From Martinezella rhizogenes (GTDB lineage: Bacteria; Pseudomonadota; Alphaproteobacteria; Rhizobiales; Rhizobiaceae), in the NCBI RefSeq assembly GCF_027460065.1, contig NZ_JAPYZZ010000003.1:62001-126000 (forward strand): a stretch of DNA of 64,000 nucleotides. Reading direction: 5' to 3'. Position numbers and translations under genes: made by a program. The notes beneath the pieces were generated by a model. It saw only the letters and a program-made list of their open reading frames with translations, was not told the DNA's origin and ran no database searches. Below, one piece after another: positions 23,492-31,238 of this stretch (positions within the stretch are counted from its first letter, which is position 1; every line of letters begins with the position of its first letter).

Positions 23492-26281
23492 TTAGTAGTG
23501 CACCGATTGGGAATCGATCGGCGTCGTCTTCGGCGGGGCGAACTTCGTCAGGTCGATCCCTTCGACGGCAGAGCGATACTCTTCAATGCTCGGCGTGCGG
23601 CCAAGAATTGCAGAGAGCACCACGACCGGGGTGGAAGCCAAAAGCGATTCACCCTTCTTGTCGGCACTGTCTTCCACGACACGGCCCTGGAAGAGACGGG
23701 TCGAGGTTGCGAGAACCGTATCGCCCTTTGCCGCCTTCTCCTGGTTGCCCATGCAGAGGTTGCAGCCAGGACGCTCCAGATAGAGGATGTTTTCGTATTC
23801 GGTGCGGTTCGAGGTCTTCGGGTTGACGTCATCGAATTCGAAGCCGGAATATTTCTGCAGGATTTCCCAATCCCCTTCCGCCTTCAGCTCATCGATGATG
23901 TTGTAGGTCGGTGCGGCAACGACGAGCGGCGCCTTGAACTCCACCTTGCCTTCGGTCTTTTCCATGTTGCGCAGCATCTGCGCAACGATCTTCACGTCGC
24001 CCTTGTGCACCATGCAGGAGCCGACGAAACCGAGATCGACCTTCTTGTTTGCGCCATAATAGGAAACAGGACGGATCGTGTCATGCGTGTAGCGTCTGGA
24101 GACGTCGTTGTTGTTGACGTCAGGATCGGCGATCATCGGCTCATTGATGACGTCGAGATCAACGACAACTTCAGCGAAATATTTCGCGTTGGCGTCCGGC
24201 TTCAGAGCCGGCTTTTCGCCCGAGCGGATTTCAGCAATACGCTGATCCGCCTTGTCAATCAGGCCCTTGAGCGTCTGGGCGGCATTGTCCATGCCCTTGT
24301 CGATCATGATCTGGATGCGCGACTTGGCGATTTCGAGCGACTCGATCAGCGTCTCATCCTCGGAAATGCAGATCGACGCCTTGGCCTTCATTTCGGCCGT
24401 CCAGTCGGTGAAGGTGAAGGCCTGGTCGGCGAGCAGCGTGCCGATGTGGACTTCGATGATGCGGCCCTGGAAGACGTTGTCGCCGTGCTGCTGAAGCATC
24501 TGCGCCTGGGTGGCATGCACCACGTCGCGGAAGTCCATGTAAGGCTGCATCGTGCCCTTGAAGGTAACCTTGACCGATTGCGGGATCGGCATGGTCGCTT
24601 CGCCCGTTGCCAGTGCCAGCGCAACGGTGCCGGAGTCAGCACCGAAGGCCACGCCCTTGGACATGCGGGTATGGCTGTCGCCGCCGATGATGATCGCCCG
24701 ATCGTCCACGGTAATGTCGTTCAGCACCTTGTGGATCACGTCCGTCATCGAATGATAGACGCCCTTCGGGTCACGGCCGGTGATGACGCCGAAATTGTGC
24801 ATGAAGGACATGAGCTTCGGCGTGTTGGCCTGCGCCTTCTTGTCCCACACGGAAGCGGTGTGGCAGCCCGACTGATAGGCGCCGTCAACCAGCGGCGAAA
24901 TGACGGTGGCCGCCATCGCTTCCAGTTCCTGCGCGGTCATCAGACCGGTCGTATCCTGCGAACCGACGATGTTGACCTTGACGCGCACGTCCGAGCCGGC
25001 ATGCAGCACCTTGCCGGGGGTGACGCCGACGGCATTGCGGTTGAAGATCTTCTCGACGGCGGTGAGGCCCTGGCCATCGATCGAAATTTCCTTGTTCGGT
25101 GCAAAGACCGGGGTCGCCTCGACGCCGAGCGTCTGAGCCGCGAATGTCTGGAGCTTCTTGCCGAAGACGATGGCATAGGAGCTGCCGGCCTTCATGAATT
25201 CCATCTTCTGCGGTGTGAAGGAAGAAGCGAGGTCCACCAGTTCGGTGCCGGCTTCGTCCCGCAGCTTGCGGTTCTTGGCGTCGATTTTCAGAACGGTGCC
25301 GGTTTCGACCGAATATTTCTGCTCGAGGATCGGATTGCCGTCATTGTTGAGGATCGGCTTGCCGTCTTCACCGAGCTTCTTCACCCAGTTTTTCAGGTTG
25401 ACGCCGATACCGCCCGTCACATCGACGGTGGTGGCGAAAATCGGCGAAATGCCATTGGTGCCGGCGACGATCGGCGCGTAGTTGACGAAGGGCACATAGG
25501 GGCTGGCCTGCTTGCCGGTCCACAGCGCCACGTTGTTGACGCCCGACATGCGCGACGAGCCGACGCCCATCGTGCCCTTTTCGGCGATCAACATCACCCG
25601 CTTGTCGGGGTGCTGCTGCTGCAGCGCGACGATTTCCGCCTGCGCTTCCGGCGAGATCATACACTGGCCGTGCAACTGACGGTCGGAGCGCGAATGCGCC
25701 TGGTTGCCGGGCGACAAAAGGTCGGTGGAAATATCGCCTTCGGCGGCGATGAAGGTGACGACCTTGATCTCGTCATCGACATCAGGAAGCTTGGTGAAGA
25801 ACTCGGCCTTTGCGTAGCTTTCCAGAACGTCCTTGGCGATGGCGCTGCCTGCCTTGTAGGCGTCGCGCAGGCGGAACATGTCGGCGTCGTAAAGGAAGAC
25901 CTGGGTCTTCAGCACGTCACCCGCCTTGACAGCGATCGCGGCATCGTTGCCGAGCGCGACATCAAGCAGCACCTTGATCGACGGGCCGCCCTTCATGTGC
26001 GACAGCAGTTCCAGAGCGAAGGAAGGCGTGATCTCCGGCACAAGCATTTCACCGAGGATGATCTGCTTCAGGAAGGCAGCCTTGACGCCGGCAGCACTCG
26101 TGGTGCCCGGCAGGGTGTTGTAGATGAAGAACTTCAGCGCATCGGCGCGGTATTCGCTGCCGGCATCCTTGATGAGCTCGATGATCTCGGCCGTCAGCGC
26201 ACCGTCATCAATGGGTTTGGGTGCGAGACCCAGTGTTTCTCTGCTTTTGATTTCAGCCAGGTAATCCAGGTAAAGGTTCAT
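23492..26281 (-). CDS. acnB: Bifunctional aconitate hydratase B / 2-methylisocitrate dehydratase
   Basis: TCA-cycle aconitase, 929 residues from ATG 26281. N-terminal HEAT-like domain (NLYLDYLAEIKSRETLGLAPKP...), then the swivel domain, then the catalytic 4Fe-4S domains. Cluster cysteines are C756 (FVGSCMVHKG), C840 and C843 (PGCNLCMGNQ), with the flanking CMGNQE segment typical of AcnB. The protein is about 60 residues longer than E. coli AcnB, and the spacing from the first to the second cysteine is larger, with an added segment around EFDDVNPKTSNRTEYENILY. Monocistronic: the terminator lies at 23400 and the divergent pilus operon begins upstream. Confidence 0.95.
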   Translation of the reverse strand: MNLYLDYLAEIKSRETLGLAPKPIDDGALTAEIIELIKDAGSEYRADALKFFIYNTLPGTTSAAGVKAAFLKQIILGEMLVPEITPSFALELLSHMKGGPSIKVLLDVALGNDAAIAVKAGDVLKTQVFLYDADMFRLRDAYKAGSAIAKDVLESYAKAEFFTKLPDVDDEIKVVTFIAAEGDISTDLLSPGNQAHSRSDRQLHGQCMISPEAQAEIVALQQQHPDKRVMLIAEKGTMGVGSSRMSGVNNVALWTGKQASPYVPFVNYAPIVAGTNGISPIFATTVDVTGGIGVNLKNWVKKLGEDGKPILNNDGNPILEQKYSVETGTVLKIDAKNRKLRDEAGTELVDLASSFTPQKMEFMKAGSSYAIVFGKKLQTFAAQTLGVEATPVFAPNKEISIDGQGLTAVEKIFNRNAVGVTPGKVLHAGSDVRVKVNIVGSQDTTGLMTAQELEAMAATVISPLVDGAYQSGCHTASVWDKKAQANTPKLMSFMHNFGVITGRDPKGVYHSMTDVIHKVLNDITVDDRAIIIGGDSHTRMSKGVAFGADSGTVALALATGEATMPIPQSVKVTFKGTMQPYMDFRDVVHATQAQMLQQHGDNVFQGRIIEVHIGTLLADQAFTFTDWTAEMKAKASICISEDETLIESLEIAKSRIQIMIDKGMDNAAQTLKGLIDKADQRIAEIRSGEKPALKPDANAKYFAEVVVDLDVINEPMIADPDVNNNDVSRRYTHDTIRPVSYYGANKKVDLGFVGSCMVHKGDVKIVAQMLRNMEKTEGKVEFKAPLVVAAPTYNIIDELKAEGDWEILQKYSGFEFDDVNPKTSNRTEYENILYLERPGCNLCMGNQEKAAKGDTVLATSTRLFQGRVVEDSADKKGESLLASTPVVVLSAILGRTPSIEEYRSAVEGIDLTKFAPPKTTPIDSQSVHY

Positions 26282-26528
26282 CGCAATCCCAACGTCATGG
26301 TGTCTATGGAGCCGATACCGAGCGCCACCCAACGGTATTGCTCATCGGCCCGGGTTTCTATCGATTTCGAGTACGCCAACAGGGGCCGGCTGACAAGATG
26401 GTGCTTTTCAGTAAAAAACCCGTAGACGGGATTTGCATCGATCCCGAGCTCCGGATCTGCCCACGCACCTATACTTTCGATTGTGGTAACCGGCATGTTT
26501 CAGCCACTGGTTTTTCGGACCTCCCCCG

Positions 26529-26544
26529 TTAAGGATTTATTAAC
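26529..26544 (+). promoter_or_regulatory. Full CtrA-type binding box TTAA-N7-TTAAC
   Basis: TTAA-GGATTTA-TTAAC matches the complete alphaproteobacterial CtrA consensus TTAA-N7-TTAAC with no mismatch. It lies 102 bp upstream of the first pilus gene's ATG and 248 bp upstream of acnB. CtrA is the cell-cycle response regulator that controls polar and surface structures in this class. Confidence 0.65.
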
Positions 26545-26559
26545 CAAATCAGCGCGAAT

Positions 26560-26575
26560 ATTAGATCATTCTAAT
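26560..26575. promoter_or_regulatory. Inverted repeat ATTAGA-TCAT-TCTAAT upstream of pilus operon
   Basis: Perfect 6-bp inverted repeat with a 4-nt spacer, 15 bp downstream of the CtrA box and 70 bp upstream of the first pilus gene; another ATTAGA half-site occurs at about 26593. It could be an operator for a local regulator, none of which is encoded next to it. Confidence 0.4.
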
Positions 26576-26645
26576 TACCCGTTATTGGCGTGATTAGATG
26601 GCGCGCTCCGGACAAATCGGCAGCGCGACAGCTTGGGGAGGCAGC

Positions 26646-27143
26646 ATGAGGTTTTCGACATCAAGCTACTTGTTATCGCTGGCGGCACTGGTTCTCACAC
26701 CGGCATCGGGCCTTGCGCAGGTCGCCACGACGAATTTCAACGTCCAGATCACCATTCAGGCGGCATGCCAGATCAATTCGGCTGGCAATCTCGATTTCGG
26801 GACCAATGGCGTGATCGGCGCCCCGATCGACGTCACCAGCCAGATCGTCGTGCAATGCACTGCTAGCACGCCCTTCAGCCTCGGCCTCAGCGCCGGCGCC
26901 GGCTCGGGAGCGACGGTTGCCAACCGGCTGATGACGTCGACTGCGGGTGCGACCATTTCCTACTCGCTTTATACGACTGCGGCACATAGCACGGTATGGG
27001 GCAATACCGTGGGAACGGACCGGCAAACGGGCACGGGAACCGGGGCACCGCAGAACTTCACTGTCTTTGGGCGCGTACCTGCCCAGACGACACCTGCGGT
27101 CGGCGTCTATACCGATACGGTGACGGCCACGCTCAATTACTGA
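26646..27143 (+). CDS. Spore coat U-domain pilus subunit (archaic chaperone-usher pathway)
   Basis: 165 residues from ATG 26646 (GGGGAGGCAGC just upstream). Signal peptide to about residue 24 (LSLAALVLTPASGLA). One SCPU domain (PF05229): conserved N-terminal QITIQAACQI and DFGTNG, a disulfide pair formed by the cysteine in AACQIN and that in VVQCTAS, and the C-terminal donor-strand-like GVYTDTVTATLNY. Secreted through the usher encoded downstream, it is the likely main shaft subunit, comparable to CsuA/B of Acinetobacter. Confidence 0.88.
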   Translation: MRFSTSSYLLSLAALVLTPASGLAQVATTNFNVQITIQAACQINSAGNLDFGTNGVIGAPIDVTSQIVVQCTASTPFSLGLSAGAGSGATVANRLMTSTAGATISYSLYTTAAHSTVWGNTVGTDRQTGTGTGAPQNFTVFGRVPAQTTPAVGVYTDTVTATLNY

Positions 27144-27164
27144 TCGCCATAGGGAGGATCGCGC

Positions 27165-27881
27165 ATGCGTCTTTTTACCTTAGCGGCTGCGTTTTTTGCC
27201 GGTTTGAGTGTCTCGCCTTCACAGGCTGCATCCTTACGGGTCGCCCCCGTTCTTCTCGATCTCAAGGCCCCGACAGCGGCCTCCAGCCTTCGCATCTGGA
27301 ACGATGCGAAAACCCCGATCAACGTGCAGGTCCGGATTTTCCGCTGGACCCAGCAGAATGGCCAGGATGTCTACACGGCGGTAAACGACGTCGTCGCCAG
27401 CCCGCCGATGACGCAGCTGAAGGGCGGCGCGGAAAATCTCATCCGCATCGTCCGGCTCTCCAAAACACCCGTCAGGGCGGAGGAAAGTTACCGCATCATC
27501 GTCGACGAATTGCCACCGGCGGGAAAACCGCAATCCGGCACCGTCAATCTGGTGGTCCGCCACTCCATACCCGTCTTCTTCTCGCCCGCTTCCACCGGTG
27601 ACGCGGAGCCGGTCTGGAAGGTGACGCCGCAGGGCAAGGGTTACAGGGTCTCGGTGTCGAACGCAGGTGAGAGGCGGATCAGGATCGCCAACCTGATACT
27701 GTCAGGCGGTAATGGCCAGCCAATTGGCCGCCAGCAGGGGCTGGTGGGTTATGTACTCGGCAAATCCGCCGTAACCTTCCTCGTTCCGGCAACGGGCGGC
27801 AAGGCCGGCGGCACGCTGAAGATTTCGGCAGACAGCGAAGGCGGCCCCGTCAATGCGACGGCGCGCGTCTCGGGCGGCTGA
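27165..27881 (+). CDS. Periplasmic pilus chaperone
   Basis: 238 residues; signal peptide of about 21 residues ending in SPSQA. It is a PapD-like two-immunoglobulin-domain chaperone of the archaic (CsuC-like) class: N-terminal ASLRVAPVLLDLKAP, the central strand AENLIRIVRLSKTPVRAEESYRIIVDELP, and LVVRHSIPVFFSP. It donates a strand to complete SCPU subunits in the periplasm. The gene begins 21 bp after the subunit gene with AGGGAGGATC and overlaps the usher start by 29 bp. Confidence 0.9.
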   Translation: MRLFTLAAAFFAGLSVSPSQAASLRVAPVLLDLKAPTAASSLRIWNDAKTPINVQVRIFRWTQQNGQDVYTAVNDVVASPPMTQLKGGAENLIRIVRLSKTPVRAEESYRIIVDELPPAGKPQSGTVNLVVRHSIPVFFSPASTGDAEPVWKVTPQGKGYRVSVSNAGERRIRIANLILSGGNGQPIGRQQGLVGYVLGKSAVTFLVPATGGKAGGTLKISADSEGGPVNATARVSGG

Positions 27882-30291
27882 CCTTGCCGTTTTGACGATT
27901 GCCGGTTTGACGGTCTTTTTTTCGGGCAGTTTCTCCATGGCGCAGGATATTCCCCCTGCGGCAGCAGCGCCTTCTTTTGCCGCGGGAGAAGCGGGACAAT
28001 TGCAGCTCGAAGTCTACATCAATGATGTTTCGACAGACCTGATCGCGACATTTCGCCAAAACGACGCCGGATCGCTCCTCATCGAACCGGATCAGCTGAA
28101 GAACATCGGAATATCCCCGGTCGAGAGCGCCGTCAGTGCGGATGGCTGGATCGATGTCTCCCGGCTGCCTGGGGTGACGGCGCGTTACGATGAGAGCACC
28201 CAGTCCGTACATTTCACCCTGCCCATCGCAGCCCGGGCGAACAAGGTGATCGACGCATCAGGCAAAAGCACGCACGAAGAAGACGACGAGACCGAGGAAA
28301 AGGCCACGAGCAACTTTGGAGGTCTGGTGAATTACACGATCTATGGCTCGTCAGGCGGTGGCACATGGTCTGACATCGCCGACTTCAACGGCGTTTCCGC
28401 CCTTCTGGAAAGCCGGGTCTTCGGGCCCCTCGGCGTATTGTCCTCGTCCCAGGTTCTGAGCACCTCGCGCCTGTCGGAATTCGACACCCAGCGCCTCGAT
28501 ACCACCTGGAGCTATTCGAACGAAGAAACGCTGACGACCTATCGGGCCGGCGACCTGATCACCGGCGGGCTGAGCTGGACCCGCCCCACCCGGCTGGGCG
28601 GCCTGCAGATCCGCCGGAATTTCGATCTGCGGCCGGATATCGTCACCATGCCCATGCCCGAATTTGCCGGTTCCGCCGCCGTGCCCTCCACGGTTGATGT
28701 CTATGTCAACAATATCCGCCGCCTGTCGCAGGATGTGCCGGAAGGCCCCTTCTCCATCACCAATCTTCCCGTCATCAGCGGCGCGGGCAATGCGAGACTG
28801 GTGGTGCGGGATGCGCTCGGACGTGAAATCGTGTCGGAAACCCCCTTTTACACCTCGCCTGACCTGCTGGCGAAGGGTCTCGTCGATTTCTCGGCGGAAC
28901 TTGGTTTTGCCCGGCGCGACTACGGAACGTCGTCTTTCGACTATGACGACAGGCTGCTCGGATCGGCAACGGTACGTTACGGGGTATCGGACGGGTTCAC
29001 GGTCGAAGGCCATGCCGAAGGCGGCGAGGATTTCTACAATATCGGCCTTGGCGGCGTCTTCACGCTCGGAGCCCATGGATTGGCGGCACTTTCCGCCGCA
29101 TCGAGCCATTTCGGCGACGAAAGCGGCTATCAGCTTTCCGCAAGCGTCGAGGCCGAACTGCTCGGGGTGAGACTTAACGCGCGATCGCAACGGGCATTCG
29201 GTGACTATAACGACATGGCCTCCGTCTCGGCCAATACGTCGAAAATCCAGCCGATTTCAGGGTTGCTTAGCGTGCGACCGCCGCGCGCCATCGACCAGAT
29301 TTCGGTTTCCACGCAGCTCGGATTTGATGAGACCAGCCTGAACTTCTCCTACACCCAGCTCGAAACCTTCGATGAGCGCCGATCCCGCCTTCTCGGTCTC
29401 TCCGCCACGCGGCCCTTTGGTGAAAACGGCAATATCTTCATCACCGCCTATAAGGACCTCGAAGACAGCAACTCCTACGGCATTTTCGCCGGTCTCTCCT
29501 GGTCGTTCGGTGGTGGCGTCTCGGGCTCCGCCGGCATGTCCTCCAATGCCGATGGATATTCGCTGACGGCGGAAGTCGTGAAATCCGAAGAACAGGCGGA
29601 AGGAAGTTACGGCTGGCGGCTGCGCGGCGCATTGGGTGGCAACGATATCGCCTCCGCATCCGGCAGCTATCGCGGCAGCGCCGCACGCGTTTCGGCCGGC
29701 ATCGACCAGTTCAACCGCACGACACAGGCCTATGCCCAGATCGAGGGATCGATCGCGCTCGCCGGCGGGGATGTCTTTATTGGCAACCGGATCGATGACG
29801 CCTTCGCCGTCGTGGATGCGGGCGCACCCGGTGTCGATATCCTGCTCGAAAACCGCCCGATAGGTCAAACGAACCGCCGCGGCAAGATATTGCTGCCGAA
29901 CCTGCGCTCCTATGACGTCAACAACATCACGCTCGACCCCAGCAACCTGCCGGTCGATGCCCGCATCGACCACACGAAACAGACGGTTCGGCCAACCGAG
30001 CGAGCCGGCGCGGTCGTCAATTTCAAGGTGGAAACCGAGGGACAGGTGGCGCTGGTGACGCTGAAGACCGAGAGCGGCGACTTCATCGAAACCGGATCGA
30101 CCGGCACGATCGACGGCAAGCGCGAGTTCATCGTCGGCTATGACGGACAGGCCTATCTCGACAATATCGGCGAAACCCACCGTCTCCACATCACGCAGCC
30201 CACTAAGGGAAAATGCGAGGCGGAGATCACCGTTCCCACCGCAGGCGCTCAGCGCGCCACTCTCGAAACCCTCTGCAGGAGCGTTCAATGA
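27853..30291 (+). CDS. Outer-membrane usher (archaic chaperone-usher, CsuD/FimD-like)
   Basis: 812 residues. Signal peptide with Arg-rich N region (MRRRASRAADLAVLTIAGLTVF, cleavage about 31 after SMA). Then the usher layout: N-terminal periplasmic domain (LQLEVYINDV...), a 24-strand beta-barrel with plug (the region ATVDVYVNNIRRLSQDVPEGPFSITNLPVISG reads as the plug and following strand), and C-terminal domains (GKILLPNLRSYDVNNITLDPSNLPVDARI). It forms the secretion pore for the SCPU subunits. The stop overlaps the tip gene by ATGA. Confidence 0.9.
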   Translation: MRRRASRAADLAVLTIAGLTVFFSGSFSMAQDIPPAAAAPSFAAGEAGQLQLEVYINDVSTDLIATFRQNDAGSLLIEPDQLKNIGISPVESAVSADGWIDVSRLPGVTARYDESTQSVHFTLPIAARANKVIDASGKSTHEEDDETEEKATSNFGGLVNYTIYGSSGGGTWSDIADFNGVSALLESRVFGPLGVLSSSQVLSTSRLSEFDTQRLDTTWSYSNEETLTTYRAGDLITGGLSWTRPTRLGGLQIRRNFDLRPDIVTMPMPEFAGSAAVPSTVDVYVNNIRRLSQDVPEGPFSITNLPVISGAGNARLVVRDALGREIVSETPFYTSPDLLAKGLVDFSAELGFARRDYGTSSFDYDDRLLGSATVRYGVSDGFTVEGHAEGGEDFYNIGLGGVFTLGAHGLAALSAASSHFGDESGYQLSASVEAELLGVRLNARSQRAFGDYNDMASVSANTSKIQPISGLLSVRPPRAIDQISVSTQLGFDETSLNFSYTQLETFDERRSRLLGLSATRPFGENGNIFITAYKDLEDSNSYGIFAGLSWSFGGGVSGSAGMSSNADGYSLTAEVVKSEEQAEGSYGWRLRGALGGNDIASASGSYRGSAARVSAGIDQFNRTTQAYAQIEGSIALAGGDVFIGNRIDDAFAVVDAGAPGVDILLENRPIGQTNRRGKILLPNLRSYDVNNITLDPSNLPVDARIDHTKQTVRPTERAGAVVNFKVETEGQVALVTLKTESGDFIETGSTGTIDGKREFIVGYDGQAYLDNIGETHRLHITQPTKGKCEAEITVPTAGAQRATLETLCRSVQ

Positions 30292-31238
30292 AGGTCCTGA
30301 CCCGCGCGGCACTTGCCATCGCCGCCTCTTTCGCCGCCTCTCCGGTTCTGGCACAAAGCTGCACCTTCAGCATGTCGGACATGAATTTCGGCTTCGTCAA
30401 CCTGGCAGGCGGCGCAGCCGTGGACAGCACGGCGACATTGTCGGTGACCTGCAACAACCCGTTGTCGCTGGCGCTTTCCATTCGCATCTGCCCCAACATC
30501 AATGCCGGCAGCGGCGGCCAGTCGGGCGGCATCCGCCGGATGCTCCAGGGCAGCAACATCCTCAATTACCAGCTCTATCAGAATTCCGCCCGAACGACCT
30601 CCTGGGGATCGGTCACCCAGCCGGCGCTCGGCTCGCCGCCGCCGATCGATATGGCGCTGCCACTGCTGATCAACACCACGACCCGCACGGTTTACGGCAG
30701 GATCAATGCGGGTCAGGCCTCTGCGGCGCGCGGCCTTTATCTCTCCAGCTTTGCCGGCGGCGAGACCAGCTTCACCTATACGGGCTTTACCCTGATCGCA
30801 CCGAGCTGTTCCTCCGTGACCCAGAACCCCACGCAGGTGCCTTTCACCGTGAGTGCCGCGGTGGCACCCACCTGCATCATCTCGGCCCAGAACATTGATT
30901 TCGGCAGTCACGGCGTGCTCAACACGGCGGTCGATGCGAACGGCGCCATCAATCTCACCTGCACCAATGGCCTGAACTACAGCGTGGCGCTGAATGGCGG
31001 CCTGAGCAACAGCCCGCCCGCCGCACGCCAGATGGTGCAGGGTGCATCATCGATCATCTACGGTCTCTATCGCGACATAGGTCGCACCAATGTGTGGGGA
31101 AGCGGCGCCGGGCAAATCGCCACCGGCACGGGAAACGGCAGCCTGCAGACTTTGACCGTCTATGGGCGCGTGCCGGCGCAGAACACACCGGCACCGGGAA
31201 ATTACGCCGATACGGTCGTCGTGACGGTGAATTACTGA
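30288..31238 (+). CDS. Two-domain SCPU pilus protein (probable tip adhesin)
   Basis: 316 residues; start ATG 30288 inside the usher stop (ATGA), with CAGGAGCGTTC upstream. Signal peptide ends around SPVLA (residue 20). Two SCPU domains follow: residues about 22-180 (SCTFSMSDMNFGFV... ) and about 185-316 (APTCIISAQNIDFGSHGVL... ending NYADTVVVTVNY). Two-domain proteins at the end of archaic operons, such as CsuE, sit at the tip and bind surfaces. The first domain is more divergent and likely the binding domain. The gene overlaps the converging ABC-F gene by 7 bp. Confidence 0.85.
   Translation: MKVLTRAALAIAASFAASPVLAQSCTFSMSDMNFGFVNLAGGAAVDSTATLSVTCNNPLSLALSIRICPNINAGSGGQSGGIRRMLQGSNILNYQLYQNSARTTSWGSVTQPALGSPPPIDMALPLLINTTTRTVYGRINAGQASAARGLYLSSFAGGETSFTYTGFTLIAPSCSSVTQNPTQVPFTVSAAVAPTCIISAQNIDFGSHGVLNTAVDANGAINLTCTNGLNYSVALNGGLSNSPPAARQMVQGASSIIYGLYRDIGRTNVWGSGAGQIATGTGNGSLQTLTVYGRVPAQNTPAPGNYADTVVVTVNY

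Larger units (their letters stand above)
26282..26645. other. Divergent regulatory gap between acnB and the pilus operon
   Basis: 364 bp without a convincing gene. It must hold promoters for acnB (minus) and the pilus operon (plus). The portion 26525-26600 is strikingly AT-rich and carries a CtrA-type box (26529) and the inverted repeat ATTAGA-TCAT-TCTAAT (26560), each listed separately. A weaker inverted repeat ATACCG / CGGTAT lies near 26315-26339, close to acnB. Confidence 0.7.

Noticed and set aside
23498-26425. Very long open frame (about 975 codons) on the plus strand opposite acnB
   Set aside because: It is the antisense of a strongly conserved gene; GC-rich third positions remove stop codons on the opposite strand. 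The translated product is rich in H, D, R and G with no domain.
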